Below are positions 1 to 13,200 of a stretch of 64,000 bases of DNA, one piece after another. The notes below the pieces were generated by a model, which saw only the letters and a program-made list of their open reading frames with translations, did no database searches and was not told where the DNA came from. The DNA lies in assembly GCF_910591885.1 (NCBI RefSeq), contig NC_063277.1, positions 3,224,001-3,288,000 on the forward strand. Direction: 5' to 3'. Position 1 is the first letter of the stretch; each line of letters starts with the position of its first letter. The translations under genes and the position numbers were made by a program. This stretch comes from Bombus terrestris. Its lineage: Eukaryota > Arthropoda > Insecta > Hymenoptera > Apidae.

Positions 1-720
1 GTATAACGTTATATAATATTACTATATAACGTATAACGATATATACTATTCCGTACTATCGTATAACGTTATATACTATTACTATATAACGCATAACGTT
101 ATATACTATTACTATATAGCGTATATCGTTATATACTATTACTATATAACGCATAACGTTATATAATATTACTATATAACGTATAACGTTATATACTATT
201 ACTATATAACGTATAACGTTATATACTATTACTATATAACGTATAACGTTATATACTATTACTATATAGCGTATATCGTTATATACTATTACTATATAAC
301 GCATAACGTTATATAATATTACTATATAACGTATAACGTTATATACTATTACTATATAACGTATAACGTTATATACTATTACTATATAACGTATAACGTT
401 CTATACTATAACTATATAACGTATAACGTTATATACTATTACTTTATAACGTATAACGTTATATACTATTACTATATAACGTATAACGTTATATACTATT
501 ACTATATAACGTATAACGTTATATAATATTACTATATAACGTATAACGATATATACTATTACGTAATAACGTATAACGTTATATACTATTACTATATAAC
601 GTATAACGTTATATACCATTACTATATAACGTATAACGTTATATACTATTACTATATAACGTATAACGTTATATACTATTACTATATAACGTATAACGTT
701 ATATACTATTACTATATAAC

Positions 721-810
721 GTATAACGTTATGTAGTATTACGTAATAACGTATAACGTTATATAGTATTGCCATATCACGTATAACGTTGTATATTATT
801 ACGTACTAAC
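721..810. repeat. Divergent three-monomer cassette (E-F-G), first of about 54
   Basis: Three diverged monomers occur in fixed order. E ends ACGTAATAAC. F carries ATAGTATTGCCATATCAC. G carries GTTGTATATTATTACGTAC. F monomers begin at 751, 2701, 3931, 6151, 6901, 8101, 9691, 11221, 12481, 13591, 14341, 15841, 17101, 19111, 19621, 21181, 22891, 23911, 25741, 26251, 27901, 28801, 29431, 29881, 30181, 32761, 32971, 34771, 37171, 37381, 39301, 41341, 43921, 44281, 44581, 47671, 48031, 48331, 49951, 53341, 53551, 55411, 56281, 56491, 56641, 56851, 58711, 59851, 60061, 61951, 63211, 63421, 63571 and 63781. G nearly always follows F, except at 43921 and 47671. In this first copy E has ATGTAG in place of the usual ATATAC or ATATAG. 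The cassette is the best landmark of the higher-order structure. Confidence 0.85.
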
Positions 811-1830
811 GTATAACGTTATATACTATTACTATATAACGTATAACGTTATATACTATTACTATATAACGTATAACGTTATATACTATTACTATATAAC
901 GTATAACGTTATATACTATTACTATATAACGTATGACGATATATACTATTACGTATTAACGCATAACGTTATATACTATTACTATATAACGTATAACGTT
1001 ATATACTATTACTATATAACGTATAACGTTATATACTATTACATTATAACGTATAACGTTCTATACTATTACTATATAACGCATAACGTTATATAATATT
1101 ACTATATAACGTATAACGTTATATACTATTACTATATAACGTATAACGTTATATACTATTACTATATAATGTATAACGTTATATACTATTATTATATAAC
1201 GCACAACGTTATATAATATTACTATATAACGTATAACGTTATATACTATTACTATATAACGTATAACGTTATATACTTATACTATATAACGTATAACGTT
1301 ATATACTATTACTATATAACGCATAACGTTATATACTATTACTATATAACGTATAACGATATATACTATTACGTATTAACGTATAACGTTATGTACTATT
1401 ACTATATAACGTATAACGTTATATACTATTACTATATAACGTATAACGTTATATACTTTTACTATATAACGTATAACGATATATACTATTCCGTACTATC
1501 GTATAACGTTATATACTATTACTGTATAATGCATAACGTTATATACTATTACTATATAACGTATAACGTTATATACTATTACTATATAGCGCATAACGTT
1601 ATATAATATTACTATATAACGTATAACGTTATATACTATTACTATATAACGTATAACGATATATACTATCACGTATTAACGTATAACGTTATAAACTATT
1701 ACTATATAACGTATAACGTTATATACTATTACTGTATAACGTATAACGTTATATACTATTACTATATAACGTATAACGATATATACTATTACGTATTAAC
1801 GTATAACGTTATATACTATTACTATATAAC
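721..1830. repeat. 1.1-kb block also found at 32941-34050
   Basis: The order of variant monomers here is repeated 32220 bp downstream. Shared marks include the E-F-G cassette, GTATGACGAT at 931, ACATTATAAC at 1021, CTATACTATT at 1051, the GCACAAC spacer at 1201, the ATGTACTATT monomer at 1381 and ATAAACTATT at 1681. Only scattered substitutions separate the copies. The GCACAAC monomer is otherwise absent between 1.3 and 33 kb, so this block belongs with the downstream part of the array. Confidence 0.8.
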
Positions 1831-2610
1831 GTATAACGTTATATACTATTACGTACTATCGTATAACGTTATATACTATTACTATATAACGTATAACGTT
1901 ATATACTATTACTATATAACGTATAACGTTATATACTATTACTATATAACGTATAACGTTATATACTATTACTATATAACGTATAACGTTATATACTATT
2001 ACTATATAACGTATAACGTTATATACTATTACTATATAACGTATAACGTTATATACTATTACTATATAACGCATAACGTTATATAATATTACTATATAAC
2101 GTATAACGTTATATACCATTACTATATAACGTATAACGTTATATACTATTACTATGTAACGTATAACGTTATATACTATTACTATATAACACATAACGTT
2201 ATGTAATATTACTATATAACGTATAACGTTATATACTATTACTATATAACGTATGACGTTATATACTTATACTATATAACGTATAACGATATATACTATT
2301 ACGTATTAACGTATAACGTTATATACTATTACTATATAACGTATAACGTTATATACTATTACTATATAACGTATAACGTTATATACTATTACTATATAAC
2401 GTATAACGTTATATACTATTACTATATAACGTATAACGATATATACTATTCCGTACTATCGTATAACGTTATATAATATTACTATATAACGTATAACGTT
2501 ATATACCATTACTATATAACGTATAACGTTATATACTATTACTATATAACGTATAACGTTATATACTATTACGTACTAACGTATAACGTTATATACTATT
2601 ACTATGTCAC

Positions 2611-2640
2611 ATATATCGCTATATACTATAACTATATAAC
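2611..2640. repeat. Marker monomer ATATATCGCT, first of 15 copies
   Basis: This strongly diverged monomer has start ATATATCGCT and centre CTATAAC. It is preceded by a monomer ending ACTATGTCAC and followed by one carrying ATACTGTT. The same group starts at 2611, 11131, 15751, 21091, 22801, 30091, 32251, 34681, 39211, 44491, 48241, 52831, 55321, 58621 and 61861. Spacings range from 1710 to 8520 bp and are always multiples of 30, which shows that the higher-order unit is not constant across the window. Confidence 0.85.
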
Positions 2641-4177
2641 GTATAACGATATATACTGTTACTATATAACGTATAACGTTATATAGTATTACGTAATAAC
2701 GTATAACGTTATATAGTATTGCCATATCACGTATAACGTTGTATATTATTACGTACTAACGTATAACGTTATATACTATTACTATATAACGTATAACGTT
2801 ATATACTATTACTATATAACGTATAACGTTATATACTATTACTATATAACGTATAACGTTATATACTATTACTACATAACGTATGACGATATATACTATT
2901 ACGTATTAACGCATAACGTTATATACTATTACTATGTAACGTATAACGTTATATACTATTACTATATAACGTATAACGTTATATACTATTACTATATAAC
3001 GTATAACGTTCTATACTATTACTATATAACGCATAACGTTATATAATATTACTATATAACGTATAACGTTATATACTATTACTATATAACGTATAACGTT
3101 ATATACTATTACTATATAACGTATAACGTTATATACTATTACTATATAACGCATAACGTTATATACTATTACTATATAACGTATAACGATATATACTATT
3201 ACGTATTAACGTATAACGTTATATACTATTACTATATAACGTATAACGTTATATACTATTACTATATAACGTATAACGTTATATACTTTTACTATATAAC
3301 GTATAACGATATATACTATTCCGTACTATCGTATAAGGTTATATACTATTACTGTATAATGCATAACGTTATATACTATTACTATATAACGTATAACGTT
3401 ATATACTATTACTATATAGCGCATAACGTTATATAATATTACTATATAACGTATAACGTTATATACTATTACTATATAACGTATAACGATATATACTATC
3501 ACGTATTAACGTATAACGTTATATACTATTACTATATAACGTATAACGTTATATACTATTACTGTATAACGTATAACGTTATATACTATTACTATATAAC
3601 GTATAACGATATATACTATTACGTATTAACGTATAACGTTATATACTATTACTATATAACGTATAACGTTATATACTATTACGTACTATCGTATAACGTT
3701 ATATACTATTACTATATAACGTATAACGTTATATACTATTACTATATAACGTATAACGATATATACTATTCCGTACTATCGTATAACGTTATATAATATT
3801 ACTATATAACGTATAACGTTATATACCATTACTATATAACGTATAACGTTATATACTATTACTATATAACGTATAACGTTATATACTATTACTATATTAC
3901 GTATAACGTTATATACTATTACGTAATAACGTATAACGTTATATAGTATTGCCATATCACGTATAACGTTGTATATTATTACGTACTAACGTATAATGTT
4001 ATATACTATTACTATATAACGTATAACGATATATACTATTCCGTAGTATCGTATAACGTTATATACTATTACTATATAAGGCATAACGTTATATACTATT
4101 ACTATATAGCGTATATCGTTATATACTATTACTATATAACGCATAACGTTATATAATATTACTATATAACGTATAAC

Positions 4178-4200
4178 GTTATATACTATTACTATATAAC
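4178..4200 (+). other. Representative monomer stem-loop with NANTATTAC-type apex
   Basis: This is one example of a structure present in nearly every monomer. The arm GTTATATA (4178-4185) is the exact reverse complement of TATATAAC (4193-4200), giving an 8-bp stem around the 7-nt loop CTATTAC (4186-4192). The last two stem bases plus the loop read TACTATTAC, which fits the NANTATTAC consensus of CRESS-DNA virus replication origins, where Rep nicks within TATT/AC. The hairpin and the motif match are visible in the sequence. That the structure is, or was, an origin is a hypothesis. A cruciform or chance similarity in AT-rich DNA are the alternatives. Confidence 0.6.
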
Positions 4201-4209
4201 GTATAACGT
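4196..4209 (+). repeat. Representative iteron-like tandem heptamer ATAACGT x2
   Basis: Across each consensus monomer junction the heptamer ATAACGT occurs twice in direct tandem (here 4196-4202 and 4203-4209), immediately beside the stem-loop arms. It contains both CpG dinucleotides of the monomer and the AACGTT palindrome. Short direct repeats next to a nonanucleotide stem-loop are how Rep-binding iterons are arranged in circovirus- and geminivirus-type origins. Nothing in the window encodes a Rep protein, so the role is only suggested. Monomers with spacer GCATAAC lose the first heptamer of the pair. Confidence 0.5.
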
Positions 4210-4740
4210 TATATACTATTACTATATAACGTATAACGTTATATACTATTACTATATAACGTATAACGTTATATACTATTACTATATAACGTATAACGTT
4301 ATATACTATTACTATATAACGTATAACGTTATATACTATTACTATATAACGTATAACGTTATATACTATTACTATATAACGTATAACGTTATATACTATT
4401 ACTATATAACGTATAACGTTATATACTATTACTATATAACGTATAACGTTATATACTATTACTATATAACGTATAACGTTATATACTATTACTATATAAC
4501 GTATAACGTTATATACTATTACTATATAACGTATAACGTTATATACTATTACTATATAACGTATAACGTTATATACTATCACTATATAACGTATAAAGAT
4601 ATATACTATTCCGTACTATCGTATAACGTTATATACTATTACAATATAACGTATAACGTTATATACTATTACGTTATAACGTATAACGTTATATACTATT
4701 ACTATATAACGTATAACGTTATATAATATTACTATATAAC

Positions 4741-5460
4741 GTATAACGATATATACTATTCCGTACTATCGTATAACGTTATATACTATTACTATATAAT
4801 GCATAACGTTATATACTATTACTATATAACGTATAACGTTATATACTATTACTATATAACGCATAACGTTATATAATATTACTATATAACGTATAACGTT
4901 ATATACCATTACTATATAACGTATAACGTTATATACCATTACTATATAACGTATATCGTTATATACTATTACTATATAACGTATAACGTTATATACTATT
5001 ACTATATAACGTATAACGTTATATACTATTACTATATAACGTATAACGTTATATACTATTACTATATAACGTATAACGTTATATACTATTACTATATAAC
5101 GCATAACGTTATATACTATTACTATATAACGTATAACGTTCTATACTATTACTATATAACGCATAACGTTATATAATATTACTATATAACGTATAACGTT
5201 ATATACTATTACTATATAACGTATAACGATATATACTATCACGTATTAACGTATAACGTTATATACTATTACTATATAACCTATAACGTTATATACTATT
5301 ACTATATAACGTATAACGTTATATACTATTACTATATAACGTATAACGATATATACTATTACGTATTAACGTATAACGTTATATACTATTACTATATAAC
5401 GTATAACGTTATATACTATTACGTACTATCGTATAACGTTATATACTATTACTATATAAC
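4741..5460. repeat. Block also found at 17911, 24661 and 27301
   Basis: It starts with a monomer ending CCGTACTATC, followed by one ending ACTATATAAT, then a GCATAAC/TAATATTAC monomer, two successive ATACCATT monomers and a GTATATCGTT monomer. Downstream come CTATACTATT at 5131, CTATCACGTATTAAC at 5221 and a CTATAAC spacer at 5281. The same series recurs at offset 13170 (17911-18630), again at 24661-25380, and partly at 27301-27630. Confidence 0.85.
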
Positions 5461-5760
5461 GTATAACGTTATATACTATTACTATATAACGCATAACGTT
5501 ATATACTATTACTATATAACGTATAACGTTATATACTATTACTATATAACGTATAACGTTATATACTATTACTATATAACGTATAACGTTATATACTATT
5601 ACTATATAACGTATAACGTTATATACTATTACTATATAACGCATAACGTTATATAATATTACTATATAACGTATAACGTTATATACCATTACTATATAAC
5701 GTATAACGTTATATACTATTACTATGTAACGTATAACGTTATATACTATTACTATATAAC

Positions 5761-7260
5761 ACATAACGTTATGTAATATTACTATATAACGTATAACGTT
5801 ATATACTATTACTATATAACGTATGACGTTATATACTTATACTATATAACGTATAACGATATATACTATTACGTATTAACGTATAACGTTATATACTATT
5901 ACTATATAACGTATAACGTTATATACTATTACTATATAACGTATAACGTTATATACTATTACTATATAACGTATAACGATATATACTATTCCGTACTATC
6001 GTATAACGTTATATAATATTACTATATAACGTATAACGTTATATACCATTACTATATAACGTATAACGTTATATACTATTACTATATAACGTATAACGTT
6101 ATATACTATTACTATATAACGTATAACGTTATATACTATTACGTAATAACGTATAACGTTATATAGTATTGCCATATGACGTATAACGTTGTATATTATT
6201 ACGTACTAACGTATAATGTTATATACTATTACTATATAACGTATAACGATATATACTATTCCGTACTATCGTATAACGTTATATACTATTACTATATAAC
6301 GCATAACGTTATATACTATTACTATATAGCGTATATCGTTATATACTATTACTATATAACGCATAACGTTATATAATATTACTATATAACGTATAACGTT
6401 ATATACTATTACTATATAACGTATAACGTTATATACTATTACTATATAACGTATAACGTTATATACTATTACTATATAACGTATAACGTTATATACTATT
6501 ACTATATAACACATAACGTTATGTAATATTACTATATAACGTATAACGTTATATACTATTACTATATAACGTATGACGTTATATACTTATACTATATAAC
6601 GTATAACGATATATACTATTACGTATTAACGTATAACGTTATATACTATTACTATATAACGTATAACGTTATATACTATTACTATATAACGTATAACGTT
6701 ATATACTATTACTATATAACGTATAACGATATATACTATTCCGTACTATCGTATAACGTTATATAATATTACTATATAACGTATAACGTTATATACCATT
6801 ACTATATAACCGATAACGTTATATACTATTACTATATAACGTATAACGTTATATACTATTACTATATAACGTATAACGTTATATACTATTACGTAATAAC
6901 GTATAACGTTATATAGTATTGCCATATGACGTATAACGTTGTATATTATTACGTACTAACGTATAATGTTATATACTATTACTATATAACGTATAACGAT
7001 ATATACTATTCCGTACTATCGTATAACGTTATATACTATTACTATATAACGCATAACGTTATATACTATTACTATATAGCGTATATCGTTATATACTATT
7101 ACTATATAACGCATAACGTTATATAATATTACTATATAACGTATAACGTTATATACTATTACTATATAACGTATAACGTTATATACTATTACTATATAAC
7201 GTATAACGTTATATACTATTACTATATAACGTATAACGTTATATACTATTACTATATAAC
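5761..7260. repeat. 750-bp tandem duplication (25 monomers x 2)
   Basis: Copies are 5761-6510 and 6511-7260. Both run through the same 25 monomers: ACATAAC/ATGTAATATT start, GTATGAC/ACTTATAC, ACGTATTAAC, CCGTACTATC, ATAATATT, ATACCATT, the E-F-G cassette with the CATATG form of F, a GTATAATGTT monomer, and a TATATAGC/GTATATCGTT pair. The second copy has a CGATAAC spacer at 6811 where the first has GTATAAC. Single copies of the same unit lie at 9301-10050 and 13201-13950, with a truncated one at 13951-14490. Confidence 0.9.
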
Positions 7261-9150
7261 GTATAACGTTCTATACTATAACTATATAACGCATAACGTT
7301 ATATACTATTACTATATAACGTATAACGTTATATACTATTACTATATAACGTATAACGTTATATACTATTACTATATAACGTATAACGTTATATACTATT
7401 ACTATATAACGCATAACGTTATATACTATTACTATATAACGTATAACGATATATACTATTACGTATTAACGTATAACGTTATATACTATTACTATATAAC
7501 GTATAACGTTATATACTATTACTATATAACGTATAACGTTATATACTATTACTATATAACGTATAACGTTATATACTATTACTATATAACGTATAACGTT
7601 ATATACTATTACTATATAACGTATAACGTTATATACTATTACGTAATAACGTATAACGTTATATACTATTACTATATAACGTATAACGTTATATACTATT
7701 ACTATATAACGTATAACGTTATATACTATTACTATATAACGTATAACGTTATATACTATTACTATATAACGTATAACGTTATATACTATTACTATATAAC
7801 GTATAACGTTATATACTATTACTATATAACGCATAACGTTATATAATATTACTATATAACGTATAACGTTATATACCATTACTATATAACGTATAACGTT
7901 ATATACTATTACTATGTAACGTATAACGTTATATACTATTACTATATAACACATAACGTTATGTAATATTACTATATAACGTATAACGTTATATACTATT
8001 ACTATATAACGTATGACGTTATATACTTATACTATATAACGTATAACGATATATACTGTTGCTATATAACGTATAACGTTATATAGTATTACGTAATAAC
8101 GTATAACGTTATATAGTATTGCCATATCACGTATAACGTTGTATATTATTACGTACTAACGTATAACGTTATATACTATTACTATATAACGTATAACGTT
8201 ATATACTATTACTATATAACGTATAACGTTATATACTATTACTATATAACGTATAACGTTATATACTATTACTATATAACGTATAACGTTATATACTATT
8301 ACTACATAACGTATGACGATATATACTATTACGTATTAACGCATAACGTTATATACTATTACTATGTAACGTATAACGTTATATACTATTACTATATAAC
8401 GTATAACGTTATATACTATTACTATATAACGTATAACGTTCTATACTATTACTATATAACGCATAACGTTATATAATATTACTATATAACGTATAACGTT
8501 ATATACTATTACTATATAACGTATAACGTTATATACTATTACTATATAACGTATAACGTTATATACTATTACTATATAACGCATAACGTTATATACTATT
8601 ACTATATAACGTATAACGATATATACTATTACGTATTAACGTATAACGTTATATACTATTACTATATAACGTATAACGTTATATACTATTACTATATAAC
8701 GTATAACGTTATATACTTTTACTATATAACGTATAACGATATATACTATTCCGTACTATCGTATAACGTTATATACTATTACTGTATAATGCATAACGTT
8801 ATATACTATTACTATATAACGTATAACGTTATATACTATTACTATATAGCGCATAACGTTATATAATATTACTATATAACGTATAACGTTATATACTATT
8901 ACTATATAACGTATAACGATATATACTATCACGTATTAACGTATAACGTTATATACTATTACTATATAACGTATAACGTTATATACTATTACTGTATAAC
9001 GTATAACGTTATATACTATTACTATATAACGTATAACGATATATACTATTACGTATTAACGTATAACGTTATATACTATTACTATATAACGTATAACGTT
9101 ATATACTATTACGTACTATCGTATAACGTTATATACTATTACTATATAAC
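6511..9150. repeat. 2.6-kb block, first copy of the pair with 9301-12270
   Basis: Positions 6511-8040 match 9301-10830 at offset 2790, and 8041-9150 match 11161-12270 at offset 3120. The change of offset means that 330 bp (11 monomers, 10831-11160) present in the second copy is missing here. The private variant ATACTGTTGCTATATAAC at 8041 and 11161 ties the two copies together; all other copies of that monomer have ACTATATAAC. Confidence 0.88.
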
Positions 9151-9300
9151 GCATAACGTTATATAATATTACTATATAACGTATAACGTTATATACTATT
9201 ACTATATAACGTATAACGTTATATACTATTACTATATAACGTATAACGTTATATACTATTACTATATAACGTATAACGTTATATACTATTACTATATAAC

Positions 9301-12270
9301 ACATAACGTTATGTAATATTACTATATAACGTATAACGTTATATACTATTACTATATAACGTATGACGTTATATACTTATACTATATAACGTATAACGAT
9401 ATATACTATTACGTATTAACGTATAACGTTATATACTATTACTATATAACGTATAACGTTATATACTATTACTATATAACGTATAACGTTATATACTATT
9501 ACTATATAACGTATAACGATATATACTATTCCGTACTATCGTATAACGTTATATAATATTACTATATAACGTATAACGTTATATACCATTACTATATAAC
9601 GTATAACGTTATATACTATTACTATATAACGTATAACGTTATATACTATTACTATATAACGTATAACGTTATATACTATTACGTAATAACGTATAACGTT
9701 ATATAGTATTGCCATATGACGTATAACGTTGTATATTATTACGTACTAACGTATAATGTTATATACTATTACTATATAACGTATAACGATATATACTATT
9801 CCGTACTATCGTATAACGTTATATACTATTACTATATAACGCATAACGTTATATACTATTACTATATAGCGTATATCGTTATATACTATTACTATATAAC
9901 GCATAACGTTATATAATATTACTATATAACGTATAACGTTATATACTATTACTATATAACGTATAACGTTATATACTATTACTATATAACGTATAACGTT
10001 ATATACTATTACTATATAACGTATAACGTTATATACTATTACTATATAACGTATAACGTTCTATACTATAACTATATAACGCATAACGTTATATACTATT
10101 ACTATATAACGTATAACGTTATATACTATTACTATATAACGTATAACGTTATATACTATTACTATATAACGTATAACGTTATATACTATTACTATATAAC
10201 GCATAACGTTATATACTATTACTATATAACGTATAACGATATATACTATTACGTATTAACGTATAACGTTATATACTATTACTATATAACGTATAACGTT
10301 ATATACTATTACTATATAACGTATAACGTTATATACTATTACTATATAACGTATAACGTTATATACTATTACTATATAACGTATAACGTTATATACTATT
10401 ACTATATAACGTATAACGTTATATACTATTACGTAATAACGTATAACGTTATATACTATTACTATATAACGTATAACGTTATATACTATTACTATATAAC
10501 GTATAACGTTATATACTATTACTATATAACGTATAACGTTATATACTATTACTATATAACGTATAACGTTATATACTATTACTATATAACGTATAACGTT
10601 ATATACTATTACTATATAACGCATAACGTTATATAATATTACTATATAACGTATAACGTTATATACCATTACTATATAACGTATAACGTTATATACTATT
10701 ACTATGTAACGTATAACGTTATATACTATTACTATATAACACATAACGTTATGTAATATTACTATATAACGTATAACGTTATATACTATTACTATATAAC
10801 GTATGACGTTATATACTTATACTATATAACGTATAACGATATATACTATTACGTATTAACGTATAACGTTATATACTATTACTATATAACGTATAACGTT
10901 ATATACTATTACTATATAACGTATAAAGTTATATACTATTACTATATAACGTATAACGATATATACTATTCCGTACTATCGTATAACGTTATATAATATT
11001 ACTATATAACGTATAACGTTATATACCATTACTATATAACGTATAACGTTATATACTATTACTATATAACGTATAACGTTATATACTATTACGTACTAAC
11101 GTATAACGTTATATACTATTACTATGTCACATATATCGCTATATACTATAACTATATAACGTATAACGATATATACTGTTGCTATATAACGTATAACGTT
11201 ATATAGTATTACGTAATAACGTATAACGTTATATAGTATTGCCATATCACGTATAACGTTGTATATTATTACGTACTAACGTATAACGTTATATACTATT
11301 ACTATATAACGTATAACGTTATATACTATTACTATATAACGTATAACGTTATATACTATTACTATATAACGTATAACGTTATATACTATTACTATATAAC
11401 GTATAACGTTATATACTATTACTACATAACGTATGACGATATATACTATTACGTATTAACGCATAACGTTATATACTATTACTATGTAACGTATAACGTT
11501 ATATACTATTACTATATAACGTATAACGTTATATACTATTACTATATAACGTATAACGTTCTATACTATTACTATATAACGCATAACGTTATATAATATT
11601 ACTATATAACGTATAACGTTATATACTATTACTATATAACGTATAACGTTATATACTATTACTATATAACGTATAACGTTATATACTATTACTATATAAC
11701 GCATAACGTTATATACTATTACTATATAACGTATAACGATATATACTATTACGTATTAACGTATAACGTTATATACTATTACTATATAACGTATAACGTT
11801 ATATACTATTACTATATAACGTATAACGTTATATACTTTTACTATATAACGTATAACGATATATACTATTCCGTACTATCGTATAACGTTATATACTATT
11901 ACTGTATAATGCATAACGTTATATACTATTACTATATAACGTATAACGTTATATACTATTACTATATAGCGCATAACGTTATATAATATTACTATATAAC
12001 GTATAACGTTATATACTATTACTATATAACGTATAACGATATATACTATCACGTATTAACGTATAACGTTATATACTATTACTATATAACGTATAACGTT
12101 ATATACTATTACTGTATAACGTATAACGTTATATACTATTACTATATAACGTATAACGATATATACTATTACGTATTAACGTATAACGTTATATACTATT
12201 ACTATATAACGTATAACGTTATATACTATTACGTACTATCGTATAACGTTATATACTATTACTATATAAC
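9301..12270. repeat. Second copy of the 2.6-kb block, with 330 bp extra
   Basis: This is the partner of 6511-9150. It contains the 330-bp segment 10831-11160, which includes a GTATAAAGTT monomer at 10921 and the ATATATCGCT marker at 11131. Its 3' part (from 10741) is itself repeated at 15361-17700, so successive duplications overlap. Confidence 0.87.
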
Positions 12271-13080
12271 GTATAACGTTATATACTATTACTATATAAC
12301 GTATAACGATATATACTATTCCGTACTATCGTATAACGTTATATAATATTACTATATAACGTATAACGTTATATACTATTACTATATAACGTATAACGTT
12401 ATATACTTTTACTATATAACGTATAACGATATATACTATTACTATATTACGTATAACGTTATATACTATTACGTAATAACGTATAACGTTATATAGTATT
12501 GCCATATCACGTATAACGTTGTATATTATTACGTACTAACGTATAATGTTATATACTATTACTATATAACGTATAACGATATATACTATTCCGTACTATC
12601 GTATAACGTTATATACTATTACTATATAACGCATAACGTTATATACTATTACTATATAGCGTATATCGTTATATACTATTACTATATAACGCATAACGTT
12701 ATATAATATTACTATATAACGTATAACGTTATATACTATTACTATATAACGTATAACGCTATATACTATTACTATATAACGTATAACGTTATATACTATT
12801 ACTATATAACGTATAACGTTATATACTATTACTATATAACGTATAACGTTATATACTATTACTATATAACGTATAACGTTATATACTATTACTATATAAC
12901 GTATAACGTTATATACTATTACTATATAACGTATAACGTTATATACTATTACTATATAACGTATAACGTTATATACTATTACTATATAACGTATAACGTT
13001 ATATACTATTACTATATAACGTATAACGTTATATACTATTACTATATAACGTATAACGTTATATACTATTACTATATAAC
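10741..13080. repeat. 2.3-kb block, first copy (second at 15361-17700)
   Basis: The monomer order is conserved at offset 4620. Shared marks include GTATAAAGTT at 10921/15541, ATATATCGCT at 11131/15751, GTATGACGAT at 11431/16051, ACTATATTAC at 12421/17041 and GTATAACGCT at 12751/17371. The most notable difference is at 10771-10830, where the partner (15391-15450) is in reverse orientation. Upstream of 10621 the relation continues at offset 4650, one consensus monomer apart. Confidence 0.88.
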
Positions 13081-13200
13081 GCATAACGTTATATAATATT
13101 ACTATATAACGTATAACGTTATATACCATTACTATATAACGTATAACGTTATATACTATTACTATGTAACGTATAACGTTATATACTATTACTATATAAC

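Larger units (their letters stand above)
4171..4560. repeat. Homogeneous run of 13 identical consensus monomers
   Basis: All thirteen 30-bp units are identical to the consensus. The run lies between a GCATAAC/TAATATTAC-type monomer at 4141 and a variant with CTATCACTATATAAC at 4561. Such runs suggest recent local amplification of single monomers inside an otherwise patterned region. Confidence 0.9.
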
